Assembly: GCA_021229015.1 (NCBI GenBank)
Contig: CM037777.1
Coordinates: 26,715,018-26,779,017 of the forward strand
DNA from: Solen grandis
Lineage: Eukaryota; Mollusca; Bivalvia; Adapedonta; Solenidae
Reading direction: 5' to 3'
DNA: 64,000 bases
The position numbers and the translations under genes are program-made. Shown here in pieces: positions 35,452 to 47,397 of the stretch. The notes under the pieces were generated by a model. The model was given only the letters and a program-made list of their open reading frames with translations. It did no database searches and was not told the DNA's origin. Each line of letters begins with the position of its first letter. Positions within the stretch are counted from its first letter, which is position 1.

Positions 35452-38408
35452 AAAAGGAGTGATGATTCTTATAATGAATGTGACAACGCTGATGATGACT
35501 GTTGATACAATGATAATAATAATGATAAAGTCAATGACAATATGATGATGGTGATGAGGAGACTGCTGCTGCTGATGATGATGTTAGTCACTGCCTCTGG
35601 TTGCTGTTATTACAGAATTAATCTTCAACATTATTATTATGCTAATAAAAAGTCCCAATTTTAACATTATACCTTCTCACGAGATTAAAAAAAATCCCAT
35701 GAAATTGCTATATAATTTCTCATCTAAAAAAATATTACACTAAATGCCAATATAACTGTGCCATTACAGTTCAATCCTAAATCGCCATTTACATATTGAA
35801 ATCATCAATAATTTTATCAAGGCTTATCATAAATTAAAACGGAAACCAGCAGTTCAAATCAATAGAAAAATGGAATGTTTCCAAGTCCTTGACTGGTCCC
35901 ATACCATTTACACCAAAGTAACACCAGTCCTAAAACCCCTTTATCTTCTACCTTTCATTGCAGTAAACTCTTCCAGGTCTAAACACTCAACGGTTTGACA
36001 CTCATAAAATGACAGATTCAATATTCCAGTTCAATCTACTCTGGCATGCAAATGAACGGTGATAGAAATGCAAATCAGGCTACCTGCAAGATAACCTTAA
36101 ACCTGTAAAGGTCATCGTGTTAAGATGTCCATTTATATACTGGAAAGAGGAAAAAAATGACACAAAAGGTTTATTAAAATACCTGGTCCTTAATGTGCCA
36201 TCTTTGAATGATGAGCAACCACAGGCTGTTGTTGTAAAGTAGAAAATGGTGGAAAAATTCAAATATGTAAAAACTGGATAAAAAAAATCCTTGATTATTC
36301 AAATCAGGTCATTATTTTTTCATTTAAATGAAAATATATATTTTTCCTTAAATTGGTAAAGTCAAAGTTGATTGAAAATGGCTTGCATCAAAATATCAAA
36401 ATAAAATCAATACATTTTCTTGAGGAAAGGATCAATTAAATTAAAGGCCCATTATTCTAATTCCTAAAGCAGTATATATATTATTCAGACAGAAAAGCAA
36501 AATGTGTGCTGCAGATTTGTTAAAAGACTATATATAATTTTTTCACTGTCAGTAAAGCATCACAAAACATGATCAGACCTAGTCTCATGTTCAGTCTGAA
36601 CAATGCTGAACATGTTCACACCTAGATTCACAAAACATATTCAGACCTAAACTCGCAAAACATATTCAGATCTAAATTACTTTCAGTCTGATTTAGGTTA
36701 ACAACAGTTTAACATGATGTGGAGTAGAATGACAGTGTGATGAAGGCTGAAAGTTAATGATATAGAGGACATTTGGATTTTTTTTTAAGATATTATTTTC
36801 TTACTTGTGTGGTCACAAAAATCTTATCTTATTCTATTGCCTGTCTTCATATATTCGTTCTTTAAATAATTCTCTCATGTCTTTGGAGCCTCAAACATGC
36901 AATATGGCATCATTTTTCTGTCTTATTTTTAACCCATCTTAATCAAAACAATGATTTTGAAATAGGATGCATGCAGGAAACATTTCTTACCATGAAAATG
37001 ATAACATTTGATCTCCTATGGTGTATGTAATGATTTATCATTCATGTATATTTCTCACTCTTTTCATCTAAAGTACAGAATAAATAAATGTCTCCCAAGA
37101 TTTTACATTTTTGTCACCTGTTTTTATTTATAAATAAGCTTACATTAAGTCAAGTGAATAAGAATGCTGTGAAGATTATGACCAATATTTTTATAAAGAA
37201 ATGTGATTTTAACTGGTTACACAAACTTAAGCATTTATGCATATTAAACCTTGAGTGTCTGTTACATACAAACACAGTTCCAAGTTTATTTGCTTAAACT
37301 TAAGGTTTTCCATCTTGTAGAAATAAAGATCAATATTTTGATAAATTAACGGTACACTGCAAATAGAATGGGCCTTCAAGGTGTAAGAGTGTAAATAAAA
37401 TGCCTGTCTCATATAATGGATACTAACTCAGTTTTTTTCCTTTCCACTGTTTTCTGTCACAATATTTGCTTCATATATTAACAGTAGTTTTAGTACAATG
37501 AAAACACGACCGCGAAGACTTTCTCAGGTAAATGACATTACACAACAAAGAGAAAATTCCTGAAGATGTTTGAACCCACTACTTAGGGAAGGACTCCATA
37601 TTCACTTGGAGTTTATCATCGTAATTGAAAGTTACGGTTAGCTTATCAGCACACTGTATTTTCATTAAGACTACTTGATCAGGGTTGTGATGGGTTTAAA
37701 GAAACTAAAGGTCTGTAGATAAAACTGGGTTTATCAGAGCACCTGTTGGGAACCAAATGAAAGTATTTGAAAATATGCCATGTTTTGAAGATTAAGTGTA
37801 TAGATAGGTATGTAGAAATTGATAGGAATATTAAGGTAGACTACTGGGATTTGGAGAAAAATTGGAACTAATAAAGAGAACTGAATGATGGTCCAGAGAG
37901 TACAAAGAAAGAGTTAACAGGGAAATATACAGTCATGTATAGAGAAGACAAAATGTCCCTAACTTTGTACAGTTATACAGCAAATGACTGGTTAAACAAT
38001 GATGATGACATATCGCATGGCTACGGGCAAAATCTGTCACCAGTAGCATCCTATCTCTGTTTATAATACTCATCTTAAGGTGTGTTGCATAGCACAAACA
38101 TTCTGAAACAGTTCAAAGCATTTCCTTATGCAACAATATGTGGAAAAAAGCATCTCAAAGTGCTACAAGGCATTCTGCAAAGATGCCTCCCAAGATGTCA
38201 CATGGTAAACAATAAATAATCAATAAAGTAGCCACTTTTCAATTTTGAAACATACACTTTTTTTCACCCATTAAATGCACTATTTAAGCAATAACTTCAA
38301 TTCCAAAATTAATGCCTTATGACCCTTTCCTCCAAGTGATGAAAAAAATACAAAACAACTTAGTATACACTTAAGGTGAACAATTTCTAGCAATAAAAAT
38401 ATACTTAC
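35452..38408. other. No gene seen beyond weak exon-like motifs
   Basis: Mostly AT-rich, presumably intron downstream of the exon at 38409-38478 in the minus-strand gene. A minus-strand acceptor/donor pair near 36183-36225 encloses 43 nt, but in phase 0, required after that exon, it contains a stop. Confidence 0.45.
36558..36680. repeat. Short tandem repeat, ~25-bp units
   Basis: CACAAAACATGATCAGACCTA, CACAAAACATATTCAGACCTA and GCAAAACATATTCAGATCTA in succession. Confidence 0.6.
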
Positions 38409-38478
38409 CACAGGCCAAGAGCGTCCATCGTACACAACCACTGACCGCCCAGCCCGAGGTCTGCTAGCGGAGGCAAGC
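38409..38478 (-). CDS. Second coding exon of the same unidentified gene
   Basis: On the minus strand a TGTTACAG acceptor precedes 70 nt that end in a CTGTG|GTAAGTAT donor. The first base (G) completes the split codon left by the exon at 51385-51416 (TC+G = Ser). The remaining 69 nt read 23 codons including RPRAGRSVVVYDGRSWPV. Exit phase is 0. The segment is clearly GC-richer than the surrounding AT-rich DNA and has near-consensus splice sites on both sides. The joined product starts with 34 residues rich in Ser, Arg and Ala, then a hydrophobic VVVYDG stretch. I do not recognise a domain. It could be the N-terminus of an adaptor or enzyme, but no function can be assigned. Confidence 0.62.
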
Positions 38479-38559
38479 CTGTAACAGACATTAGCACCAT
38501 GCTTTATGTGTGCTCCACACATCATTAAGGTGGTCACACATTATTAAGGTAGTCCATAA

Positions 38560-39150
38560 ATTAAGGTTCCATAATTTTAAGTGGTCCTCATTTTATAAGG
38601 TCTTTTTAAGGGGCCAAATCATTAAGGAGGTCCACACATCATTAAGGTGGTCCATACATCATTAAGGAGGTCCACAAATCATTAAGGTGGTCCATAAATC
38701 TTTAAGGTGGTCCATAAATCTTTAAGGTGGTCCTCATTTTATTAAGGTCATTTGTTAAGGAGGTCCACAAATCATTAAGGAGGTCCACAAATCATTAAGG
38801 TCACGAATCATTAAGGTGGTCCATAAATTATTAAGGAAGTTCACAAATCATTAACCCTTTCCCTCATAGAGGACACCATAAAAAGACCTATGCGAACAGC
38901 ATAAAACCAGATCAGCCTGCGAGTAACTCGCAGGCTGATCAGGTTTTATGCTGTTCGCTGCTCCTCAGTGGTCTGGAAATGAGGATTTTGTAATTAAATT
39001 TGGTAAGGTTTAACTGTGGTTTTCTGCAGATTAGGCTTTATGTGGTACCTATTGAGTGCGTCAAAATGAGTCTATATGAGGGAAAGGGTTAAGGTGGTCC
39101 ATACATTAAGGAGGTCCACACATAATTAAGGTCAATAAGGTGGTCCATAC
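38560..39150. repeat. ~20-bp minisatellite split by a MITE
   Basis: Units of ATTAAGGTGGTCCACAAATC (variants AGGAGGTCC, CATACATC, CATAAATC), about 20 copies. Interrupted at 38851-39092 by a 242-bp MITE and resuming as GGTGGTCCATACATTAAGG. It begins about 80 bp upstream (minus-strand sense) of the exon at 38409-38478. Confidence 0.88.
38851..39092 (+). mobile_element. piggyBac-like 242-bp MITE inserted into a minisatellite
   Basis: Full-length element, TTAA to TTAA, perfect palindrome core. It interrupts a tandem array whose units contain AATCATTAAGGTGGTCC. Removing the element and one TTAA restores a normal unit, so target choice and duplication are directly visible. Confidence 0.94.
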
Positions 39151-39324
39151 ATTTATTGGCTCAACTTTGACTGACTTAAACATATTTTATACTTATACAC
39201 CCTGACTGTCATCATAAGAATTCCTCATGACATAATCAAACTGAAAAAATATTATATCAAACAAACTAATGTTACCAATTATTACACATTTAATGCTGGA
39301 TGTGACACCTTAATAGACAGCAAA

Positions 39325-39430
39325 AACAAGAGGGCCAAGATGGACCTTTATCATTAACCTTAATACAAATGCTCTTTAAGACAATGAGCATCATTTCAGA
39401 AAGTTTTATGTACAGATGAAAATGTGCTAA
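39325..39430 (+). mobile_element. 5' fragment of a pearl-like element
   Basis: AACAAGAGGGCCAAGATGGA matches the 5' end of the element at 40514. The similarity fades within 100 bp and no tetranucleotide tract or 3' hairpin follows. Confidence 0.45.
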
Positions 39431-39668
39431 CAATATGCAATTTGATATTTTTCACTATAACCCTGAAACTACTTATGCAGTATATTCCATACTAAAACTT
39501 GGCAGACAGAAAGAGCAATGGCCATATTCAAATTAATTGTCTGTATATCTGATCAAGACAACTTCATTACATGTGGATGCTTGAGTGTCAACAGATTCAT
39601 ATCTTATGATACACCATGGTCTTTCTTCTAACACCTAAATTAATACTGTAGGGTCTATCTCTTTATAA

Positions 39669-39908
39669 TTAACCCTTTCCCTCATATAGACTCATTTTGA
39701 TGCACTCAATAGGTACCACATAAAGCCTGATCTGCAGAAAACCAGTTAAACCTTACCAAATTTAATTATAAAGTCCTCATTTCCAGACCACTGAGGAGCA
39801 GCGAACAGCATAAAACCTGATCAGCCTGCGAGTTACTCGCAGGCTGATCTGCTTTTATGCTGTTCGCATAGGTCTTTTCATGGTGTCCTCTATGAGGGAA
39901 AGGGTTAA
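39669..39908 (-). mobile_element. piggyBac-like MITE, 240 bp
   Basis: Complete copy, opposite in orientation to the one at 38851-39092 and 576 bp away. It has a small deletion at AAACCAGTTAAACC relative to siblings. TTAA is present at both ends. Confidence 0.92.
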
Positions 39909-40513
39909 TACAACATGGTTGGCCTTTAAAATACACTATACAAGTTATATGGCTTCTCTTTTAACATAGAAAGATCTATCTTATTAGCAACCAGTCATGC
40001 TAACAAGGTGAAATATATGAGCATAATCATTTATACAGAGTAGCCACAATAAGAGTTAAGTCTACAAGGGACATAACTCTATAAGTTTAAAACAACCTTA
40101 ATCAGGAATATCTTCCCCTGTTTTTCACAAAGATAATATATCACTTGGAATATGGACATTAACATTAAATATGAGCAGGACAATTTCTTGAGCTTTGTAA
40201 ATGATCTAGATAAATGTCTGCAAGTTAGTTTGCTTGATGTTGGCTTTTGTTTTGTGAAATCATTTAAATTTTTATCACGAGTGTTAAAAAAACCTCCTCA
40301 GATCAACAGATCTAGATTGCTGTAAAGGAAAGTAAAAACTAAAAATCTCCCTTGTATCATTTCCTTAAATTTGAAGTAATTGGTTGCTGTTTAACCAAAT
40401 TTGTATACTTCAGCATTTAAAGTAGGTGCACATGAAAAATTTGCAGGTATAATTAATTAAATGAGATTGCTGCATTGTCCCTTCTAAAGAGTAATATCTG
40501 ATTATGAAATGAA

Positions 40514-41790
40514 AAACAAGAGGGCCAAGATGGCCCTTGGTCGCTCACCTGAGAAAGATGATTGCTTAAGAAATAAAGATGCTTGAGTGTAAAAGTTTTT
40601 ATGGTGAAATGGGCATAACTCCTAAATTTACAAATCAATATCAGTTATAATTGAACCCGATTGTGAGATTATGGGCATAAACATTGTCTTAAAGTTTAAA
40701 GATGATTGCTAAAAAAAGGAAGATGCTAGAGTGTAAACAAGTGATTGGCTTTTTTTATATTAAAAGGGGCTAACTCCTGACCAAATACGGATCTCAGCAT
40801 AATCAACTCAATCGAGACCTTATGGTCATAAGCATTGTCATAAAGTTTGAAGATGATTGCTCAAAAGATGAAGATGCTAGAGTGTAAACAAAGTGATTTC
40901 TGGCATTTTTTTATATTAAAAGGGGCTAAACTCCTGACCTAATCAACTGATCTCAGTCATAATCAAACTCAATCGAGACCTTATGGTCATAAGCATTGCC
41001 ATAAAGTTTGAAGATGATTGCTCAAAAGATGAAGATGCTAGAGTGTAAACAATGTGAAATATGGCATTTTTTGAATATTAAAAGGGGCATAACTCCTGAC
41101 CTAATTGATGAATGTCAGCCATAATCGAACTCAATCGAAACCTTATGGTCATAAGCATTGCCATAAAGTTTGAAGACGATTGCTCAAAAGATGAAGATGC
41201 TAGAGTGTAAACAACTTGAAATATGGCATTTTTTGAATATTAAAAGGGGCATAACTCCTGACCTAATGGTACGATATCAGCCACAATCGAACTTGGTCGT
41301 GATTTTATGGTTATAATCATTGATATAAAGTTTGAAGATAATTGCTCATGAAATGAAGATGCTAGAGTGCAAACAATGTGAAATCTGGCTTTTTTTGAAT
41401 ATTAAAAGGGGCATAACTCCTGACCTAATGTTCCGATATCAGCCATAATCGAACTTGGCCGAGATTTTATGGTCATAAACATGGATATAAAGTTTGAAGA
41501 TAATTGCTCATGAAATGAAGATGCTAGAGTGCAAACAATGTGAAATCTGGCTTTTTTTAATTTTAAAAGGGGCATAACTCCTGACCTAATGTTCCGATAT
41601 CAGCCATAATCGAATGGTCATAAACATTGTTTTAAAGTTTGAAGATAATTGCTCATAAAATGAAGATGCTAGAGTGCAAACAAACAAATTGTGGACGACG
41701 GACGACGGACGGACGGACGGACGACGGACATTCATCGATCCTAAAAGCTCATCCTGAGCACACGTGCTCAGGTGAGCTAAAAAAAAAAGG
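40514..41790 (+). mobile_element. Pearl/Helentron-like element with about seven 162-bp cores
   Basis: The 5' end is AACAAGAGGGCCAAGATGGC with GTCGCTCACCTGAG. AAGTTTGAAGAT-type motifs recur at 40843, 41004, 41166, 41328 and 41490 (161-162 bp) with shorter first and last units. The last core is followed by an (ACGG)/(ACG) tract at 41694-41728 and the 3' end GAGCACACGTGCTCAGGTGAGC plus A-run. CTCACCTGAG near the 5' end is the reverse complement of CTCAGGTGAG at the 3' end. Confidence 0.85.
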
Positions 41791-42628
41791 CCAAGATCAT
41801 ATTTTTCCCACAAGATTACACATCTCAGCTGGTTTAACCCTTCCATCCAAAATGACACTTCTGACGACACAACCAACGACACAAGACAACACAGCTGACA
41901 CCTTGTCAGATCTGGTTTAATCCAACAAAATCCTTAATGACATTATCGTGCCTGTTATACTATAAACTAACTAAGGAGTTAACTACAATCCATATCAGAA
42001 CTGATCAATTTTGACTCTTGCCAGCTGATCTGGTTTATCACTGGCTGAAGAAACCATTTTTTTTGGTGTCAGTCAGGTCAAGGTCACTGTTACCTATATA
42101 TAAAATCAGTTTCTGCCTAATAACTAACTTTCGTTAGGAATGACATATTTTTAGTCCAGTTGTAACCTTAGAGAGAGGTTGGGATTGTATTTCAGGATCA
42201 CTTGGGTAAAGCAAATGCAACAAAAAAAATAATCCATACTCATACAATATGCAATAAAAAATTTTTATTATACAGAAAAAATTTTAAACAATTATTTTCA
42301 TAATTCAAATGGTGATGAATAACTGAAAAATATGTTAGATTTATAGCAAGAATTGCTTTCATATCTAATCAAAAGAAAATATTTCTATAGAAATCTTTCA
42401 GCAGTTTATGGAAAAACACACATGTACATCATCCATTTATGAAAACTTTTGGAAGTTTAACTACAGCAAAACTGGGAATGGCAATAAAATGCTCAGATAA
42501 TCGAAAGCTTTGAGAACGAGAATATTTTCCATTTTTCTCCACACCTGGACTTAGAATAAGACACGATACTCAGAAAATTGTTCTTCAAATCATTGCTCTT
42601 TTACTGTATGCTATACATAAGATATACA

Positions 42629-42870
42629 TTAATCCTTTCCCTCATAGAGGACACCATGAAAAGACCTATGCGAACAGCATAAAACCAGATCAGCCTGCGA
42701 GTAACTTGCAGGCTGATCAGGTTTTATGCTGTTCGCTGCTCCTCAGTGGTATGGAAATGAGGATTTTATAATTAAATTTGGTAAGGTTTAACTGTGGTTT
42801 TCTGCAGATCAGGCTTTATGTGGTACCTACTGAGTGCGTCAAAATGAGTCTATATGAGGGAAAGGGTTAA
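42629..42870 (+). mobile_element. piggyBac-like 242-bp MITE
   Basis: Complete, with one substitution in the left end (TTAATCCTTTCCCTC) and one in the palindrome core (GTAACTTGCAG). TTAA is present at both ends. Confidence 0.92.
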
Positions 42871-43120
42871 AGAAAGTGTGTTATTGAATGTTATGGTTAC
42901 AGGAGTGTTAGGACTTTATTGATCTGTGTAAACTGACATGAATGTACTGATCAGATATATCAATCTCACTATAACATATAAATAAATTATACAACATATT
43001 ATAAAATAAAAAACATCAAAGTTCAGTACACGTAACTTCAGACTTGCTGTTTATTTATTAATAATAATCTGTTGTTGTTCTTGTGTAGGCAGTTTACTAT
43101 TGCTGCTACAGTATTCAGTC

Positions 43121-43336
43121 ATATAGCGACATATCCAGCTGATTACAGGCAGAGGAAGTATACGAGTGTACAGAGGGTAGTAGGGTAGTACCACTGACCT
43201 ACCACAAGCCAGCTGGAAAGCTTTCCTGCATCAAAATCTAAGTGATCCTGCCAGGATTCAAACCAAAACGGTGAAGGGCGAGTGACGTTGAATCACGTGA
43301 TAAGCGACTTTATCCACTTGACCACGGAGGCTTCTG
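43121..43336 (-). mobile_element. SINE family 1, near full length
   Basis: On the plus strand: GTCATATAGCGACATATCC, GATTACAGGCAGAGGAAG, ACCACAAGCCAGCTGGAAAG, then box-B complement GATTCAAACC, and a head ending CCACGGAGGCTTC. The element reads on the minus strand. Its head resembles a Ser/Leu-like tRNA 5' half (CCTCCGTGGTCAAGTGG). Confidence 0.75.
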
Positions 43337-43449
43337 GTGAATAAAATCTACTGATCATAATTCAGTACTACATGTTTTTTATTTCTGAATTACACTATTA
43401 GTTTTTTACTAATTTTTTTTATGTGGATTGGGAAACAAGTTCTTATAAC

Positions 43450-44015
43450 TTATGCCGTTCACACAGTGCCGATTATGGCTCCCGTTTGAGATCAGACAGC
43501 GCTACGACACGAAAAGCGAAAAAGTCGGATTACTATCCTCAATGATCTGGAATGTCCTATCATTGTCTGAATGCAGTCGTATATGTTTGTAACAGAGTCT
43601 TACGGATCGGGAATGATCCGGAGAGGTCGGCTAAGCACTCCCGACAGTTAGGTGCGTCCCGTAACTTTCGGGAAACTCAGCCGATTTTGTCTAGTCGGAT
43701 TACAATCGTGACTATGTCGTGACAGATTCTGCTGTATCGGATCAAAATCATAACAATGTCCTGTGTTGTCTGGTCAGTGTCCTGTGGAACGAGCATGATC
43801 TGGCACGATTCTTACAGGACGAGACCATCACGGGACTATCACGTGAAACGGTTTTCTAACCGATGTCTTCTGTCAGCGTCGGTTCATTGTCTGGTCACTG
43901 TCTGATCGCATTCGGGAGAATCGGGACGCTGTTGGGACAGATTCGGTCGTTTTTTACCATGACAAAGATACAAATCGGATTGAGAACGGGATAATCGGGA
44001 CGAATTCTGCTGGAA
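43450..44015. other. Unexplained CpG-rich island
   Basis: Sharply richer in C+G and CpG than its surroundings, with recurring short words (CGGGA, TCGGAT, TCGGGAC, TCCCG, GTCTGGTCA, TCGTGAC) but no fixed period. No long open frame and no splice-bounded exon found. Could be an old transposon interior, a regulatory island, or a decayed gene copy. Confidence 0.5.
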
Positions 44016-44089
44016 AACAAAAACAACTTACCAGTCTCTGATAAGCTAATAAGACTTTGCCTCTCTCAGTGAACATGACATAAACATAT

Positions 44090-44510
44090 ACAGTCAAACC
44101 TGTATTAACCCTTTCCCTCATATAGACTCATTTTGACGCACTCAGTAGGTACCACATAAAGCTTGATCTGCAGAAAACCACAGTTAAACCATACCAAATT
44201 TAATTATAAAGTCCTCATTTCTAGACCACTGAGGAGCAGCGAACAGCATAAAACCTGATCAGCCTGCAAGTTACTTGCGGGCTGATCTGGTTTTATGCTG
44301 TTCGCATAGGTCTTTTCATGGTTTCCTCTATAAGGGAAAGGGTTAAGCGGTCAGTCAATGGAATAAGAGAAAGTGATCGCTTAACAGAGGAAGCCGGTAA
44401 TTTAAAGTTAAACATATAACAAGCTGCTATAGTTTGGTAATATTAAAACTGATCACTTAATACAGGTTGGCCACTTTATGCAGGTGGTCGCTAATGCAGG
44501 TTTAACTGTA
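44090..44510. mobile_element. Second-family MITE interrupted by a 242-bp MITE
   Basis: Ends TACAGTCAAACCTG and CAGGTTTAACTGTA are near-perfect inverted repeats. The body contains AGCGGTCAGTCAATGG and AGGTGGTCGCTAATGCAGG. The insertion at 44105-44346 is bounded by TTAA. Confidence 0.72.
44105..44346 (-). mobile_element. piggyBac-like 242-bp MITE nested in a second MITE
   Basis: Complete copy inserted within the element at 44090-44510. The left flank CAAACCTGTA and right flank GCGGTCAGTC meet at a single TTAA in the uninterrupted related copy ending at 33824 (read on its other strand). It has a few substitutions, including TATAAGGGAAAGGG at the right end. Confidence 0.92.
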
Positions 44511-44581
44511 TACCTGTAAAAATCCTAATCTGCCGGCCAATAAATCACAGGTTTCACTATGTTTAAATAGTCTGATTCTCT

Positions 44582-44823
44582 TTAACCCTTTCCCTCATAG
44601 AGGAAACCATGAAAAGACCTATACGAACAGCATAAAACCAGATCAGCCTGCGAGTAACTCGCAGGCTGATCAGGTTTTATGCTGTTTGCTGCTCCTCAGT
44701 TGTCTGGAAATGAGGACTTTATAATTAAATTTGGTAAGGTTTAACTGTGGTTTTCTGCAGATCAGACTTTATGTGATACCTATGGAGTGCATCAAAATGA
44801 GTCTATATGAGGGAAAGGGTTAA
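44582..44823 (+). mobile_element. piggyBac-like 242-bp MITE
   Basis: Complete copy facing the one at 44105-44346 across 235 bp, so the pair can form a very long stem. It carries private substitutions (CTATACGAACAGC, GCTGTTTGC). Confidence 0.92.
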
Positions 44824-45674
44824 TGAATTAAATAACCTGACCGAAACCAATGAAAAACCTTGTCAGACTTGATATTGTAATTCTTGCTGATCGAGACTCA
44901 TAATGTGGAGAAAGATATTGTCAAAGATCAGGTAAAAAATCATAATGGGCCAGTGATCAGCTCGACTGATATCAGTTAACTCTTAAACGTTTCTTTTTCA
45001 CAGTCTACACTGTTCCTTATCCTGAATTAAATCATAAACAAACAAGATCTCAGCCAAGTAATTTACCGACTTGATAACATCAGTATGATAAACAAAAACA
45101 ATCAAAACTTTACAAAATGTTTGAAAATACAACAGAAAGGAAGTCATTCATAGCATAAGTTACTCATTTTTCTCTTCAACGTTAACCTAATCACAAAATT
45201 ATTCGGGCCGAAAAATTTCTTTTATGGTGATACACGATCTCTCATTATATGCAAAAAAAGAGTAACAAGTTAAATGTATCAAGATTCAAAGTTAACAATA
45301 TGTGTACTGGGCCCTTCTCTCCGATATGATTGAAAGGAATCCACTCTTTTCATGCTCGTATTTATTTTTGTTACATTTCAGTATGCCCAATTTGGTTTTC
45401 AACAATTAGTGACTATTTGGCACCCTCTGTTAATTTCATAAGATCAACGTATGGAAATTTTTTCATATGAGTCAGGAAGAAAATACATATGATCTGGCAA
45501 TTCTCTCAAGCATGGTTTTGAAGGTCAATGGATACATGTTTGAATGTACTGGTGTTAATTACTGATATTTTCTTAAGTTTAAAGTTTTCATGTACTACGA
45601 CCACGTTGTTGTGGCACTAACCCTCGGAATTGTCAATTCGTTATCACCATGTCATAAAAGCACTCTGGGTGTAT

Positions 45675-46187
45675 GGTATATATGCGCCCCATAATAGCCA
45701 TCAATTCCCTTAAAGCCATGCATATAACTTCACAATATAAGCTTTTAAAATGTCAAACAATGGAAATCTAAGGGGCAAATTGACATGTTATGACATGTGA
45801 CAGGAGTTCTTTTATACCTCCCCTTAATAATTTTGTTGTCATGAGTTATCTCCCCTGAAAAAAGTGACTTTCTCCGTTTTCCTACAGTATAATTAGATTT
45901 TTTTTTCATGAAATTTGAAACAGAATCATAAAATGCATCTTTCTACCATGTGTTTTTCTCGAAATTCAAATTCAGTTTTGCATATTCACAGAAATTGTAT
46001 ATTTTCCAGACTTCAGTTTTTACTTAAATACAGATTATCTCCCCTACATGTAATAAAACTTGGAAAAACTCTTGATAAAACATGTTTATTTTGGGGTCCT
46101 TTCAAAGTGACAAAGTTCCATAGAAATATTATCATTCAGTCACAAGATATGGATTATGGCTATTATGGGGCGGTGTATACCTTAAAG
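45675..46187. mobile_element. TIR element with CGCCCCATAATAGCCAT ends
   Basis: The left end (GGTATATATGCGCC then CCATAATAGCCAT) and the right end (reverse complement GGTATACACCGCC then CCATAATAGCCAT) form inverted ends of about 30 bp around an interior of about 450 bp. The interior has two TATCTCCCCT motifs and an accidental 92-codon frame. Confidence 0.6.
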
Positions 46188-47260
46188 ACTTGATTTTCAT
46201 TTTATTTTCATTCTCACCGGCTTATGTGCTATGGAAACCCTCAACTGAATTTTTGTGATAAAGCTCTTCATAATAACCCTTCTCTTTAAAGGTCAGCTAC
46301 TACATACCCCATATTGAAGGTCTGCCTCTGAATTGCAACACCTCTCAAGAAAGACTAGCCACATCAACACCCTACCTACTGAAGTTAATAAGAGAAACCT
46401 TTGTATCAAAACCATCCTGACACATTTAATGCACCTCATTAATAAAATGTTCAAATAAACTTCTATGTCACAACCCCTCTCTAAAAAAGGCCAAATATTT
46501 CTGAAGAAAGAAAAAACCTTTGAAAATCAACCCCTGCTCTATAATCCAAACAGGTGACCTTTAACTGCAGGTTGGATAAAAAAAGCATGCTCTATGTACG
46601 CTTTGAATGGTATCCCACAATTACATTCAGTTTTCAGTACGGTTTCATAGGCTACTATAGTCTACATACCTTTCCACTCTCTTGTTTGCTATGTTATCAT
46701 CATTTAACAAAACTATAGGTAACTCAAGTACACTGGGTTATGCCTAACAAATTGATTTTCATAAAATTCAATTGATCATTGCCTTTTTTTTTTGCATGAT
46801 AAACGACAATAAAATATCAAAGGTTTTGATCTTTTGGCTTTAAAAGCTTGAAACCTTTCAAAATGTCTCCATTCATACATGATACAACCACAGCTTTTTT
46901 AAAATTCAATAAAAGGTTTCCAAACCTGCGGATAATTATATGTTTCAAATCAAAGGTTTCTTTCAACAGGTAAAAGTTTTAAACGTTTAGCAGATTGAAT
47001 AACATTATTATTCTGATCTTGGTATTTAACTCGAGTGTCATGTCAAACAGCGATATGACTCATGCCCCTTAGGTGGTCACCAAGATCTCTAGTGATACAT
47101 ATTATAAATTCAAGTTTTATGTTAATACATTTTTAAAGGGAGAAACTTGCACTTTTACAGGAGACAAATGGAAAACCGTATTCTAAACTTTATTAGGGCC
47201 TGTAGATATAAAACTGAAATTTTTTAACATTATCAGGAAACATTCAGAAATAAAAACCCA

Positions 47261-47397
47261 ACAAGAGTGTTCTCTGGAACACATGGTTCACCTTCTGAAA
47301 TGTGACGAAAAAAGTGTGACGGACAGACAGACAGGCGGACAGATGACGTAAAAGTGATCCCTATAAGTCACCTCTGCTTACAGCAGGAACACAAAAA
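47261..47397 (+). mobile_element. Short pearl-like element, 137 bp
   Basis: ACAAGAGTGTTCTCTGGAAC, ACATGGTTCACCTTCTGA, then GTGTGACGGACAGACAGACA (a tetranucleotide-like tract), GTGATCCCTATAAGTCACC, TCTGCTTACAGCAGGAACAC. The tract marks the short family as relatives of the core-bearing elements. Confidence 0.68.

Noticed and set aside
36183..36225. 43-nt minus-strand segment between a good acceptor (TTACAACAACAG) and a GTATTT donor
   Set aside because: In phase 0, needed after the exon at 38409-38478, it has a stop codon; other phases find no partner exon.
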